Assembly: GCF_040412425.1 (NCBI RefSeq)
Contig: NC_089753.1
Location: 40,493,413-40,557,412 of the forward strand
Length of the DNA stretch: 64,000 nucleotides
From: Macrobrachium rosenbergii
Taxonomy: Eukaryota > Arthropoda > Malacostraca > Decapoda > Palaemonidae
Direction: 5' to 3'
Part shown: in pieces, positions 13,384-26,738 of the stretch
Position numbering within the stretch: the first letter of the stretch is position 1
Layout: each line of letters opens with the position of its first letter
Translations under genes and position numbers: made by a program
The notes under the pieces: model-generated
Told to the model about the DNA's origin: nothing
Databases searched by the model: none
Seen by the model: only the letters and a program-made list of their open reading frames with translations

Positions 13384-15876
13384 TTATATGTCCTTCTGTA
13401 CCTATTTCTGTTTCTTTGGCATTTATAAGCTTCGTTTTGGAAAGGAACAAAAAATTTCAAAATATTAAAAACAATTTAAGGAACCCATATCCTTTGCATT
13501 GGTTTCTCATAAACCGACCAATTTACGATTATTAGCTAACGACCAAACATGCCTGCAAACATTGTTGAACCCGTTTAAATGATTGGTTGTAATAGTTAAG
13601 GAGAATACGATGGAGGTGATTAAGTTTTTATTATAAAGTAATATTTTCTAGTTTAGTTTTAGGAAATTTAGGCGGTCAAGCCAAGCGCTGGGACACTTTC
13701 GACACACCAAATCTGTAGGTGCAACTGGATACCTCATTTTATCGTCATTCTCTTTGTCTTCTATTTTTGTTTCACAACATTTCAGGAAATACGCTATCAC
13801 TGGAGAGAATCAACTGTGACTCCATACTTACTGCCAGGGGCATCATTTGGGGGGGGGCGCTTGCCCCATCACGACACGGATGCTCCCCCAAAGACTTGGT
13901 TTGCCCCCTAGCCTCTGAGATGATGATAATAATAATAATAATATGTGGGTGGGTGTAGCACACCTGTTACTTGCTTTATTAACTCAATACAGCTCTTATA
14001 TGGCTTCTAAATGCTCCAAAATGTGCACAAATTTCCAAAAAATTCTTGGGTAAGTTACAGCGGACTCCATACCCGCCGCTGATAGGGGCTCGCTTTCCAC
14101 ACACACAGCCCACCCCCCCCCCCCCCTTAAAAATCTGAAACGACGCCATTGCTTACTGCTTTGATTAAATACAAGCACTCCCACACTTTACCATGGCTAT
14201 TAACACTTCCTCGAAACGAAATATTTGTCATATCAACTGGAACATATTTTATAGAAATACAGCCAATTACAGCTTAAATTAACTGTTTTTACTTGACACC
14301 AGTCACCGACTTCAGCCACGCTTCAGGGCCCTGTCTTCGTACTCGCTAACAAATGCCTCGTTCGCAACTTTGTAATGAAACTTGAAATATCACTTTGTTA
14401 TGCCTCAGTAACTTAAACTTTATTGTGTGACTCCAATTATTTTAGTGCCAGCCTTTCATAAATTAACTTACTAATGTACTTTCCAATGTAATTTGAGAAA
14501 ATAAACCAGAGTCCTTCTCCTAAGAATCGAAGCCCTTGCCCGAGCCATAAGCGCAAGTTCGGACGCAGTCGAAGCTGGCCTGAGGGAGGTAACATGTCAT
14601 CCAGCAGGAACATCAGGCCTATACATGTCTACTTTACAATCGATATTGATTCTCCGTTAAAACATTATAAAGCTGTCAAAATACTATCTCAAGGGTATCA
14701 CGAGAGCTCTACTTACACAACATGCTATGACAGACGTCACCAAGACGATAACTCACAATACACAATACACACAAAACAAGAGCTAACCGTAACTACAAAT
14801 CGCAACCAGCCGCGGGCTCTTCTTCTTCTTCTCTCTTCAGTAATGTAATCGTGAACTTGAACGACAACAGAATATTTTGACACCAGATCCATTTACAAAA
14901 CACTTCGACTGTGAAATTATCGCGCTGACAGCACTCTAATAATTGTTTAGCGTGTGCCCTATCGAAAATCGAAAACTTATTAAACTTTTATAAACTTCTT
15001 GGAACTCTAACTTAGAGGATAACCTGTTACCTGAGTTGCCATTCCTGGAACTTTGAATGCAAGGATGGCCCGAGTTGTCACAGTTGTGACAGAAACTTGA
15101 TGAAGTGTTAGCATTCGTACTCCACGTAAAATATGCCAGAACTTCATCTCGACAACTTTCGCGGCCGATTACCATTTATTCAAATTCAACAGGGACACCA
15201 CAGTTCCTTATCTGTGAGGCCTGTTTCAAAAGACGGCCTTTTAAAAGAAGAGGCATTCAAACGGTATGCATTCTACAAGGACATTTGTTTACGTTACCGT
15301 GTTTTGTCGAAGTTATTAATGTGCTGCCTTTAGGTATTTTACGTTGGTTAAAAGGTACCGCATATTACAATTAGGAACTGAAACTAGACAAATCACAAAA
15401 ATACTGAGAAGTAAGGAGGTTGCATAAAAAAACTACGGGCATTAATTAAAAGGCCCGGTTTGTGTGCCTGTAGCGTAATCCATCTGTAGGTATATGACGG
15501 GCATACTAGGGATAGCCTGTGACTCAAAGTTTAACCTGCATTTATCTTAGCATGTGTATGTGAACAAGTAGGTTAATGAAAATCTTGAAACAGATAGTTA
15601 CCGCAAGAAAACCATGAGTGCTAGGCCTATCCCACTTCACACTATCGTAAAGCAAGTTTGATGAACGTTAGGCTAAGAAATTGAAAGTCCAGCGTTGGAA
15701 ATATAACAACCTTTTTAAAAAAAATCATAATTGTGGGTAATTTTTCTTCAGTACCAGTCATTTTTATTGCATTTCATAAATAAGCAATTAGGCTACTTGG
15801 CCAATAAACTGGACAGCTACCCACAGGCTTGGTAATATAACCGTACTGGACACGCGTTATGAATGCCGGACATTTT
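13384..15876. other. No confident gene; G/C-run foldback
   Basis: Contains a G-run/C-run element at about 13840-13915 (ggggcgcttgcccc …) and a related C run at 14111-14126. A minus-strand 79-codon frame at 15175-14936 holds CHNCDNSGH, a partial zinc-knuckle-like string lacking its last Cys. Confidence 0.4.
15133..15333 (+). other. Unassigned 66-codon open frame, possible exon
   Basis: The frame MPELHLDNFRGRLPFIQIQQ … has varied, non-repetitive composition and begins in a GC-richer stretch. A possible gtatgc donor follows FKR at about 15263. I do not recognise it and see no downstream exon, so it may be a chance frame or transposon residue. Confidence 0.15.
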
Positions 15877-16600
15877 TCGGTATTATTTTATAAGTTGCCA
15901 ATACACGCTATGAAATTGTGACTTACATTTTTGAAAAGAGCTCTTCATTCTCATTATTTTGAACCCCATAAACACTATGCGCAAATGATAAATAAAAAAT
16001 CAGAAAATTTACGACTTATAAGGCAAGAATACCCCTCCTCCATAGCTAATACGGCAAAATTGTAACCAATCAATACCCGTAGGTTAAGTTATATTGGTAT
16101 TTTAAGGTTCTTTTAGTGCCCTATTATTTCCTAGTCATTTTTGCATGAAAAACTCAAAATGGTTTTTCGTGCAAAAATGGCTGGCTGGAGTCTTATTGGC
16201 AACTTATAAAATTTTACCCATTTTTCGGAAGACTCCAGTCAGCCATTTCGAAAGGCGCCAGCTAGCCATTTTTGCATGAAACCCCATTTTGGGTTTTTCA
16301 TGCAGAAATGGCATGGAAATGATAGGACACTTTTTGAACCTAAAAATACCAACCTATCGTAACTTAGGAATGTGTACTGGTTACATTTTTGCCTTATTAT
16401 CTGTGGAGTGGGGTTGGGGTCAGGTATTGTCATACTTTATAAGTCGTAATTTGATTAATTATTTGTCTCTGTTATTAGGCATTTGCGAAGGTTATGTATT
16501 GAGAAGAAATTTTTTGTTTTGTTGTGTTTTACCCAAGAAAAATATAAGTTATAAAGTAGGAGGTGGCTGGAGTCTTCCGAAAAATAACTCGTATGCCTGT
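15877..16600. repeat. Degraded long inverted repeat, family D copy 2
   Basis: Left arm (about 15877-16240) and right arm (about 16230-16600) are diverged reverse complements. They share with copy 1 the end ttttcggtattatttt and the internal motif catagctaatacggcaaaa (about 16041-16060). The motif is seen inverted at about 16390-16410. The centre is flanked by repeated ggctggagtcttccgaaaaa-type sequence. The arms carry many more differences than copy 1. Confidence 0.75.
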
Positions 16601-18370
16601 TATTAAATAATAAATATAATATTTACTTAAAATTTTGACAAAATTTTAAGTTCCACCTTTGGTAGATTTTGAAGTATTTAAAACTGGAGGCTGGCAAACC
16701 AGAAGAAATTTGTCGAAGGGTAGTTTTCACCCTAATTCGAGTTCTCAATATTAGATACTTTTGCTTTGTTCTTAAGCCTCCCTAGTGGACTTAATAGAAA
16801 ATTATACTAAAATATATTGCAAATTTGCAGTTACTGAGATATTTACAAACAAGTGTTACCCACCTAGGCTTCCGATCGGATATTTTTTAACCCAGTGCGT
16901 TGTAAGGGTGGCTAATGTGTTTGGAGTGTCTTTTAATGTTTTAATCTGGTAAAGTTGGTACATGGGTAATGCTGAAACCTGAATCTCTTGTTTTAAAGTT
17001 TTATGAGTTAGCCTATGTGGGATTTTATAATTCACGTAACCTTATGGCTGGAAAAAGCCAGCTTTAGTTCTTAGTCATGGTTTCATTGATGCCAACAGGT
17101 TACTCTTGTTTCTTTGATTATTTTGCCTGATTTGTATTTTTATTCTTAGTCTGTTTTTAACATCTCTGGTGCTCATTTCAGTAACAAATTAGTTGTTTTT
17201 TAGTTGTGGAGAACCACAGTGGGCAAGTGGGATTTTTGGGTGTGGGGTGGGAAACATTGATTCAAATGCAAGTTCTGATTAAGGTAAGGTGTACGGAACA
17301 TTTTTAAAGTGAAACCACGCACTACCCTAGGTAAGGACCTGGTGACCTAGCCTGGCCAGCTAAGAACCTGGCATCTCAAGTAGATAAGGTTTGCTATGGT
17401 TGGCTTATGTTATAACCCTATTAATTTTAATGGCTGACTACATACTTATGGTATAAAATGTCTCAGGAATGACTAAAAATGTCCAAAATCTTCATTGAAA
17501 AAGTGGATGACATCCACTCTGACAAAGTCAAGGCACAGTGCCCTAGGCAAGGTTATGATAGGATATAATGTTTTTTGGCAATTTTAGCTAAATAATATAC
17601 CCATAGTCAGAAGTTTCTCCAATATTAAGGTAATTCTATACATTAGCTCCGCGCCTGTTTTTACCTCTTCGGCTGGGTTTTTCTACACTTTTAGGGGTTC
17701 TGATACTGGCGGTGCATCTGTTTGTTGTCGGCCAGATGGAATGTCCCTTCGCCGTGTTCAGTACTGGCCCGGGGGGTGTTGGGTATCCATACGTTAACAA
17801 GTTATTGCACTTGCCGGACGGGATATGAACTGTTCGAAACAGGCGTACCCATGCTCTGTCTTGTGAAGATCGCGTATGGAAACCCCTTGTTGGATGGACT
17901 TCAGGGGTTAATTACAGGTTAATTACACTCGAGCGCCAAAAATTAAAGGTAAATTCATAATTAGCAACCAAAAAACTGTAATAAAGGTCAAGTTATAGTG
18001 CTGTCGCCGCCGCGGAGCTACTACATAGTTCTACCAATATTAATTTGCTATGTCCTAGGCTAGGTTAGGCGGTCGTCAAATCACTCTCCTCAGCCAAGGT
18101 AGGTTAGATCAGGTGTAGGTAGGGTTTGGTCACAACCCTCTTGTTTGATTGTAAATTATAGTGCTCTGGGCTAGGTTAGGTTAGCTGGGAAGTTACTAGG
18201 TGGGTCAGCCAAGTCAGTACCTGGTTCCCCTTGGTTAAGTTAGGTTAGGTAAAATACATCCTTGTACTTGTATTTCACTTTTGTGGTTTCCCCTACCTAA
18301 AAACATCACTTTCCCACTGAGGTGCCCCATAATTGTTGGATATAAGGTTTGTCCAGTTCCTGTAAAACTA
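16601..18370. other. No gene seen
   Basis: Unique AT-rich DNA. Scattered taggctaggttaggtt motifs at about 18050-18250, also seen at 4690-5200 and 8280-8630, look like a low-complexity dispersed motif. Confidence 0.5.
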
Positions 18371-19310
18371 CAGTCAAACCTTCACGTACGAGTGAACCAA
18401 CGTACGAGTTTTCCGAGATATGAACCAGCACACGAGTGATTTTTTACTGTAAGAAGCAAGCCAAGGCTTGAGCTAAGAGCCAACGAGTCTGGGAGACGGT
18501 ATCTCCCAATGCGTCTACCATTGCCAGCACCAAGATCCCTAGCAGAGCAGTCTTGTTCAGTTCACATGGTTACATTGACGTGCGAGCATCTTGTAGCATT
18601 TCTCACTTTGTTTTCCCGCTGTGCCCCTGTATTTTGGAACATTTCTAAGTTTTCACCATGGGTCCTAAGAAAGTGAGTGTTAAGACCAGTCATGAGAAGA
18701 AGAAAGGGCTGATTACCTTGGATATGAAGTGAAATCACAGAAAAACACGATCAAGGTGTGCATGTTATGGACTTGGCAAGGCATTACAACTGGACTACTT
18801 CTATGATCTGTACCATTTTGAAGCAGAAGGAGTCGATAAAGGTTATACAGTAAGCCCCCCGTATTCGCGTTCTCATGGTTCGCGGACTCACGTATTCGCG
18901 GGTTTCTCTGTGGAACATATCTAGCCATCATTCGCGGAAAATTCGCCCATTCGCGGTATTTTTCACTGAGAAATATTTACTAATTACTGTATTTTCATAT
19001 AATTTTCATGAATAAATGCACTTTTTGTGATAAAACTATAAAAATACTCAGGTATAAGCATTTTTACAGGGTTTTTCTTGGTTTAAGCTATCAAAATGGG
19101 CAGTTCTAAGTGTTTTTAGATGGGTTTTAAGCATTCGCGGATTTGACCTATTCGCGGGGGGTGTGGGACGCATCCCCCGTGAATACGGGGGGTTCACTGT
19201 AATGCCAGCCAAGGGCATTAAGATTATTTCAAAGCTCTGGACCTATGCCCATGATGAGATGCTTGCATTGTGTTTGATGTACACTACTTACAAAAAGAGA
19301 GCATGAATGA
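18371..19310 (+). pseudogene. Tigger/pogo-like transposase remnant (N-terminal HTH only), interrupted
   Basis: The element opens with cagtcaaaccttcacgtacg after a TA (18369-18370), a Tigger-type terminal repeat. A start codon at 18658-18660 begins MGPKKVSVKTSHEKKKG, the usual Tigger N terminus. After a frameshift and TGA at about 18730 the helix-turn-helix region is still readable (DLARHYNWTT, ICTILKQKESIK). The reading is interrupted by a 352-bp insertion and resumes at 19202 (PAKGIKIISK). No DDE catalytic domain is present; the rest is lost. Confidence 0.8.
18848..19199. mobile_element. MITE with TA target duplication nested in the Tigger remnant
   Basis: 352 bp bounded by complementary ends (cagtaagccccccgtattcg on the left; cgaatacggggggttcactg-type on the right, with one extra base difference). 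It is flanked by TA at 18846-18847 and 19200-19201. Internal 'attcgcgg' blocks recur in both orientations. No coding capacity. CAGT…ACTG ends and TA duplication fit a Tc1/mariner-pogo-type nonautonomous element. Confidence 0.85.
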
Positions 19311-21114
19311 TTATTATTTTTCAGATTCGGTACATTTTTTTTAAGACAATATATTTCCATAGACCAGCCAGGTTTATGGTAATATTCTGGGGCTTTGTAG
19401 CGGTAACATAGCTTATACTTAGCCTGTTCCACTGTACACACTTTCGACTTATTAGCACCCCATTTGGATGTATTAGTGTGAATGATCAAGGGATTACGGT
19501 ATGTTGGTGTGATAAACTGATTTCTCACAGATTTCTTTAAGTACTGTATATTTGTTCATGTAGAAATGCAAACCATCACCTTTTACATAGAATTATCCTT
19601 CACCATGGACTGCAAACACTTGTTGGACCTGGGAGTAAGGAAGTTAACTTGTTACAGAGGGTCAGTGGGGGCATATTTCATACTTTGTTGTACCTGTAGT
19701 AGGTAATTTATTGATACAGGAGGTAGCCTTCAAGAAATAGCCTACCACTTCCTCCTCACCACCAAAGACATCCCTGCAATTCCTTAGTACACCCCCTCCA
19801 GGGTTAGAGGTAGGAGATCAATACAGGAGGGGGACGACCTATCCCTACTACATAGACTGCTATGTTTGCTGAACAGCAACGACTTGGTTAAAGGAGAGTA
19901 AGACGTGGGTTAGGGGCAAGGATAGGAAGCACAAGCTCTTCCCTCCCTCCTACCCCCCAATGTCAAGCTGCTCTTCAACCCCCCTCCTCATCTTCCTCCC
20001 AAGGGAAGGAAGTAGGATGACCTCATGGAGGCCCCTCACCAGAAGTCCTCTGGTAGGCGGCAGCATTTGGTCACCTGAGGGTAGCTGATCAGCTGTTGGC
20101 TGAGCTGGCACTGGCCTCACAGAGCATGCTCAGTACCCTGTTCTGGCCCATTTGGACACAGATTACTTCCTGTTCTTCCACTTGTGTTTCTCCAAGGATT
20201 TTCTTGTATAAGCAGCAGGTTTAGTTCTATCTCCTGTGTTTTTTCAGAAACATAGGTGGATCCCACTCTAACAACTAGCTCTGTATATGTACATTCTAAG
20301 GACTCTGCATATGCAAGTACTGTAGAGGGTTAGGCTCTTTCTCATGTGTTTCTCTGGCACCATTCTTGGTTGAACCAGCAAGGCCTGCTCACTCCATGCT
20401 TGCTCGGTATCCTGCCTGTTCTCATGCAAGCAACAGGTTAGCTCTACCAATTGTGATTCTTCATAGTGGGTAGACCTGGCGTGAGCATGGTTCATGGACC
20501 TTGCCCATGCAAGTACAGTAGCAGGTTTGGCTCTTCTCCTCATGCTTTCCCTATGTACTGCTGGTCAAGCCAACACTGCATGATAGTCAGCATGTGCTCA
20601 GTCTGTGGATTATGCACTTACAGCAGTGGTTTCACTCATGACAGGCGCCCTTCTATGGATAAGTGGACTATGATTTGGAATTTTGGTCTGAGTGTGGGTC
20701 TTCAGGTCATGCGTTTTTTGCTGGTATATGTTTAGTATTTATCAAGTAACAGTGTCCTGGGATTGGGTACAGAAGCAGAAGCATGTGTGGTGAGTGCAGT
20801 AGCTGGCATAATTGGTAGCTCATCACTCATACATCTCAGGGTATGTGCAGCTGAGTTAGCTTTTACCCTCTCACTTAATGTGTATACAGTCATCAGACTG
20901 TATGCATACAAACAGATGGTTTGTATGCAATTGGCCTCCTTTTACAGTACTCAGAAATGCCAGGATGATCTTTTTGTGCACAAATGTGTTACATCCTGGT
21001 TCTTTGCCAAAGATCTGGAGTTTTTTTTTTATACAATAGTGCCTTACTCGCCTTCCTTGAGTGGCCATACTTGAGCCTGCGCTGTTCCTGAAGTTCACGG
21101 TAACCCCCACCTCA
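19311..21114. other. No confident gene; degenerate ~120-bp repeats
   Basis: At about 20160-20660 a degenerate unit recurs (gcaagtactgtagagggtta, gcaagcaacaggttagctct, gcaagtacagtagcaggttt). It may belong to the DIRS-like element downstream. Confidence 0.4.
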
Positions 21115-21500
21115 GCCTGCCCTTTTGGACAAGAGATTTGCTCCCAGCTCTTCCACCCATGTTTATCCTGAAGCACAACTGGTTAGATCAGTGCTACCCT
21201 CATTGTGGTGTGTTCACAGCCTGATCCACTGGCACCCAGAGAGATTTCCCTGTGGCTCATTCTCCTTCTTCAGCCACATGTACAAACTTTCCAGCTGCAT
21301 GCTTGAAGGTTATTCAGCAGCTTCTGCAAGAGAAAGGCCTTTCTCACAGAACTGCACAGAAAATATGGGTACTCCCAAGATTCTTGTTTAACATGTCATA
21401 GAGGAAGTGGACCATCTTCTGTGATTGGTGTTATAGAAGGGGTCTCTCTCCAGTCAGATCTTCTATTTAGTGGATCGTGGACTTTCTCATGTACAAAACT
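21115..21500 (+). pseudogene. Possible DIRS-type tyrosine-recombinase retroelement fragment
   Basis: One frame from 21315 reads QQLLQEKGLSHRTAQKIW …, meets a TAG at about 21401, then RKWTIFCDWCYRRGLSPV, a further TAG, and WIVDFLMY at about 21494. The spacing of K-W-x-I-F-x-x-W-C and the trailing x-x-x-D-F-L resembles the core-binding N-terminal part of DIRS recombinases. Upstream, PFWTRDLLPAL at about 21120-21152 resembles the end of a DIRS pol. Multiple stops make it a relic. Assignment rests on motif memory only. Confidence 0.4.
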
Positions 21501-21627
21501 GTTGATAGAAGCTCCGCTCAGTTCTCTCAAGTGGAAAGCTATCACCCTGCCTTAAGCCAGGTCTGAAGATTCAGCTTGATAGTCAGTTAAGAGACAGCCT
21601 TCACCTAAGGAGTGGATCTCAAATGAA

Positions 21628-21895
21628 CAAATAAGATTTTGAAAGTAAGTTGTATTTTCCTAAGTATAAAAACCAGGGCCATTTATCATAATCCCACCTC
21701 AGCTGACCACACTGCTTAGTCCCTGATATATTGCAGTAAAAAGTGCTTGGTGACGGCAATTGATAGGTGGGGTCCCCCCACCTGTTAACTAACCTGTTCC
21801 CAAGTGTCAGAAGCAAATACTGGCTCGCGCTGAGGAAGACCACATAAAAGGCCTTGGTTTTTTACTGAAGAAAAATACAAGTTATTTTTAAATAT
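21628..21895. repeat. Inverted repeat pair next to the DIRS-like fragment
   Basis: A left segment at about 21628-21682 (attttgaaagtaagttgtat …) is matched in inverted form at about 21845-21895 (… aatacaagttatttttaaat). The ccagggcc/ggccttgg pair sits inside. DIRS elements carry inverted terminal repeats, so this may be an element end. Confidence 0.4.
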
Positions 21896-22448
21896 TTGTT
21901 ATATTCTAATGTTCATCAGTCGAAAATGGAAAAATCAAAAGTAAATAAAAAATATAAGCAGCTTCAAAAAAAGCAGCCTATGTAAACAAATGCAATACAA
22001 TAACACTTAGCCTGCATGAGTCACAACTTTTTGTGTAGTGCGAGAGTTCCCGCTCCCAGTCGAGTGTTTTATTAAGCGTCCCAGGTTAAGGCTGACTGTA
22101 GAGTCGAGAGACGGACAAGTACTGTAGTTTACTCGGTTATACAGTAGTCTGTTTTTTTCCATCTGTCCACCCTCCTGTGGTGCTCGCGCATGGTAACACT
22201 GCGTCCCGTGCTTTAAATAGTTACGCTATGTGTAAGTTTTAGGTAAATAAAAGGATATCTGGGTGTAAATTTGCAACTGAAAAGTGTTTTAATAATTTAC
22301 TGTATGGGAATTACACCGTTAAGTTGTGATGTTTTCGTAGCGAGTTTCGTGGTGGTGTTTTGAGTTAGTATTGATCGTCGAGTGTTTTTTCTTGGAGGTG
22401 GTTTGTATAGTGCTTGTTGGTTAATTTTTAATACATTCTGTAGTTTGT

Positions 22449-22634
<186 letters not shown>

Positions 22635-23824
22635 TTGGTTTTTGTACAGGAAGAACAGCTTGGTTTTTTATTTACTGAGTATTTGCATTTTTTATATATA
22701 TTTTGAAGTTCCGTGTAGGTAAGCTTTCCTGGGTGTATTTTAATAGTGTTATGAAGTGTGACAGAATGCATTTTTTTTTTTTTTTGCCTTTGCTGGCAGT
22801 GTTCAGGTTTCATAGATACTGTAAGAATTATCCTAAAAAGAAAACTTACCCCAACAACGTGGAATTTATCTCTTGGTGTATTGTAATAACTCTGGATTCT
22901 GTTACAGATGTGTGCGGATACCAGCTACCGTGAGTGAACGTTGGATACGCTTCCCAGTCATATGTTTAGAACCATTCCATTTTAAGCTTCCGCCACTTTC
23001 CAGCTTTCAAGAACTCGTACTCGTCCCCCACCACTTCATTGTAACTGCTTCATCTCTTATGAAAGGTTTCTGATATGAAAATCTACATTAAAACCAGGTG
23101 TGCCCTTCCTTCAAGCTTTGGTATTACTTTATTGGTTGCTGTGAATCTTTAAATTTCAGTTAGGCCTATACTCTTCAGTTCATGGTTCCTTTTGGAGGCC
23201 TTTCAGATTACATTTAACTGCTTGTATTAAACATAAGACCGGCAACACAAGACTTACGGTAAAAACTTCCAGTACTTTTGTAATAAATCGTGTAATTGTT
23301 TACTTCTTTGAAGCAACCTTAGTAATTGCGCAAGTTTGTAGTCTGTCACTAGAGGAAATCTCGTAAAAGAATTAAAATCATTTACAGTATTCTAAAGTTT
23401 ACCGATCACTTTCTTGGAATTAGTTTTTAACTCGCAGTTTCTCTTTACAGACGAATACACAAGATAATCACGCATTTGCCGGCTGGACTCGCATTATCGT
23501 AGGTTCATTTTGAAGGCTGGCACTTCGAACTATTAAAATCTGGGATTATAGAAGCTTCGAACTATTAAAATCTAGGACTATAGAAATGGAGTATTGGAGG
23601 AATGTTAAATCGGACCGTTACGGTGGGTGTTTTCAGTAGTCGGAGTGCTTAATGCATATTTGGGTGTAGTTGTAAATGAAATTAGATTAAAATTAAATTG
23701 TTGGTGCAACTATAGTTTGATATCTACCGAGCTCTTCGCGACCTACCAAAAATTAGGATGCTGTCTACCAAACAACCCAGTTAAGGCCTGTGGCAATTAC
23801 TTCCTCAAACTATATACAAAACTG

Positions 23825-23919
23825 TTTGATCCCCGAGGGCTAGTACTAAACACGCGAAGCAGTGACTCACCTACACTGTTTCGCCGTGTTTAGTACTAGC
23901 CCCTGAGGGGTCAAATGTA
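23825..23919. repeat. Foldback sharing the TAGTACTAAACACG block with family E
   Basis: Arms of about 35 bp (gatccccgagggctagtact … and … agtactagcccctgaggggtc) flank a central spacer. The block tactaaacacg recurs in both family E copies, in the part next to the cccaacggacttg segment. Confidence 0.75.
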
Positions 23920-24090
23920 GAAAATGGATGGTAGAGACCATACTATAGTAGCATCAAATTGTTCACATTATTCATAGTTATATCACAACTGGTCTGGTTG
24001 TGGCATTGGGTTGCCATGGCCAAAAAGTTAGACGTAAATGCAGCAGCGTGCTAGCATAAACTAAATTATCAGAAGTAGAACGAAATGGCA

Positions 24091-24092
<2 letters not shown>

Positions 24093-24148
<56 letters not shown>
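24093..24148. repeat. (CT)n microsatellite
   Basis: Pure CT array. Confidence 0.98.
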
Positions 24149-24152
<4 letters not shown>

Positions 24153-24424
24153 GGGGTCCTTATAGCAGAATAATTGATATTTCGTAAGTTCTTTGTTTGC
24201 TCCAGAAAAAAATATTTTTAGAAAGTTAGCTGGCATCTTATTGTTCCATTCTAATTCAATAAGGTACCTGTTTCTTAACTTCGCTCTGCTGTTAATGATT
24301 AACTTCAAGCGAGAACAATTAAGTCTTTTGTGTCTTTTATCCGTGGTCGATGTTATTTATAACGCAAGAAAAAAAAATACTTTTGTGTTGTATCAGTACT
24401 CGTGCATTTGATGAGGAAAATTTC

Positions 24425-24612
<188 letters not shown>

Positions 24613-24639
24613 TAGAAATAATCAACACTCGACACACAA

Positions 24640-24802
24640 TCACGTGTGGAACAGAAGTAAATTTCTGACTCGCATCAGGATCGAACCCAGGTCTTTCAAT
24701 TGAAAGGCGAGGAGCTGCCCACTAGGCCATACATGTGGGCAGTGCCCTTGCCTTTCAATTGGAAGACCTGGGTTCGACCCCGATGTGAGTCAGAAATTTC
24801 TT
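24640..24802. repeat. tRNA-like foldback next to (CT)n(TA)n
   Basis: Inverted arms of about 45 bp: aaatttctgactcgcatcag … on the left; cgatgtgagtcagaaatttc on the right. Each carries a B-box-like GGTTCGACCCC/GGATCGAACCC. The spacer is agctgcccactaggccatac. A long (TA)n array lies upstream and TA-rich DNA downstream. Confidence 0.85.
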
Positions 24803-25321
24803 TATATATATACATATATATGCATATATATATAATATACATATATATATGCATAGATATGCACAGTATATATAATCCTCAGTCGAAAGTTGGTGAAAAC
24901 TTGTGGCTTAACAAATAAACGCCATAGAGTGACAGATAAGTGAGAGCAATTGTAATGTGACAGGACCGTAAGCTATAGTGATCATGCCCTCATTATTACA
25001 TGATTATGTCGTCACTTAGTCGTGTCATCGAAAATTTAAAAGCTGTGTCTCCGAACGTGATCTTGATCCAGTGGGTTTATTTATAGTTAAAATCCGAGAT
25101 AATACCGCCCCGAGGTCGTAGCTCTAATTAATTCTGCCATGGTTATATCATAATTAAAAACTCCATTGAATTATTTGGTATATATGTAGGGTTACGTAAC
25201 TCCTTTGCTCCTTGATGTTCATTGTCATCCCCCTCAAAAAAAAACGGTCAAATAAAGGAGAGGAAAAGACGAGATAAGGTTACGTAAACCTTCCCTTCAT
25301 GTGAGGAAAAACCTCTCATCG

Positions 25322-25620
25322 TGACCCCCGTGGGGGGCAGTGCCGTCAGTGCACTGTGGGCATTACTGAAGGGTCTTTGCAGCTTCCCTTCTGCCCGTAG
25401 CTGCAACCCCTTTCACTCCTTTCATTGTACCTCCGTTCATATTCTGTATCTTCCATGTTACACTTTGCACCCTCTCATAACGATTGATTCATAGTGCAAC
25501 TGCGAGGTTGTCCTCCTGTTACACCTTTGAAACTCTGTTACTGTCAATTTCCTCTTCAGCTCTGAATGACCTCATAGGTCCCAGCGATTGACCTTTGGCC
25601 TAAGTTCTATATTCTTTACT
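25322..25620 (+). repeat. Repeat family B, copy 2
   Basis: Full-length copy starting gtgacccccgtggggggcag and ending ttggcctaagttctatattc. Shares all internal blocks with the copies at 26.4, 28.1 and 42.9 kb. Confidence 0.88.
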
Positions 25621-25937
25621 ATTCTGTCATCATGACTGGATAGCAGGTCTTTTTAAGACACTGATTAGACGTTCATGAGAAACAACTATAGGGGGTTTCT
25701 GTGGGTGAACCCCCTTGTAGAAGCTATCATACAAGTGGTACGTGAAGATCGAAGCACTGTAATTTTGTGTCCACATGGTTAATGCAATTTGCATTTTTTT
25801 TTGTATTGCATGTGTATACGTGTCCAAACGCTGAGATTTGTCATTTTACCATATTGCAACTCCAGCTCTCATTATTTGCAATTTAGTCGTATCTTTTACT
25901 CGAATAAGTCCGCTGTGTCAAGCAGACACACCCACAC

Positions 25938-26120
<183 letters not shown>

Positions 26121-26445
26121 AGCGTGTGTACACATAAAGGGCTGATTAGAGAGAGAGAGAGAATTCATAACGTATGTTTAATGTTTGTGCGTTTTTACGA
26201 GATCTTTGGAGCGATTCCCCCTAATAATTACATCAACATTTTGCAGGTATTGATACTCCAAAAGCATTCAGATCCAGTCTGTCCAACTGGGATGTCAGTT
26301 ACCTCAGGATCTGCTATCAAAAGGGAAGCCTTAGAAGCCGAGATTGTTCATACGGGGGTACAAGTCTAGCCTGTCCTATCTGGAGTCCTCTTGCGCATGC
26401 GCCGTTGACTGGTTATAAGCTGCATCTTGACACGATAAGGTATGT

Positions 26446-26738
26446 ACCCCCATTAGGGGGGTTAGTGCCTTCATTGCATCTCATGCGGTGCACTGCAGGC
26501 ATTACTTAAGGCTCTTTGCAGGGTGCCTTAGGCCCCTAGCTGCAACCCCTTTCGTTCCTTTTACTGTACCTCCATTTATATTATCTTTCTTCCATCTCGC
26601 TATCCACGCTCTCCTAACAATTATTTCATAGTGAATCTGCGAGTTTTTCCTGCTGTTACACCTTTCAGACCTACCTACTCATATATTCCTTTCCAGCGCT
26701 GAATGACCTCATAGGTCCCAGTGCTTGGCCTTTCATGA
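26446..26738 (+). repeat. Repeat family B, copy 3
   Basis: Starts acccccattaggggggttag and ends cagtgcttggcctttcatga, where it diverges from the consensus. Confidence 0.85.

Noticed and set aside
13671..13705. Additional copy of repeat family B
   Set aside because: Only about 20 bp (agccaagcgctgggac) match; too short to call.
14936..15175. Gag-type zinc knuckle (CHNCDNSGH) on minus
   Set aside because: The final Cys at the required spacing is missing and nothing else resembles gag nearby.
18050..18260. Arthropod telomere repeat (TTAGG)n
   Set aside because: Only scattered two- or three-fold ggttaggtta runs within taggcta-type sequence; no extended array.
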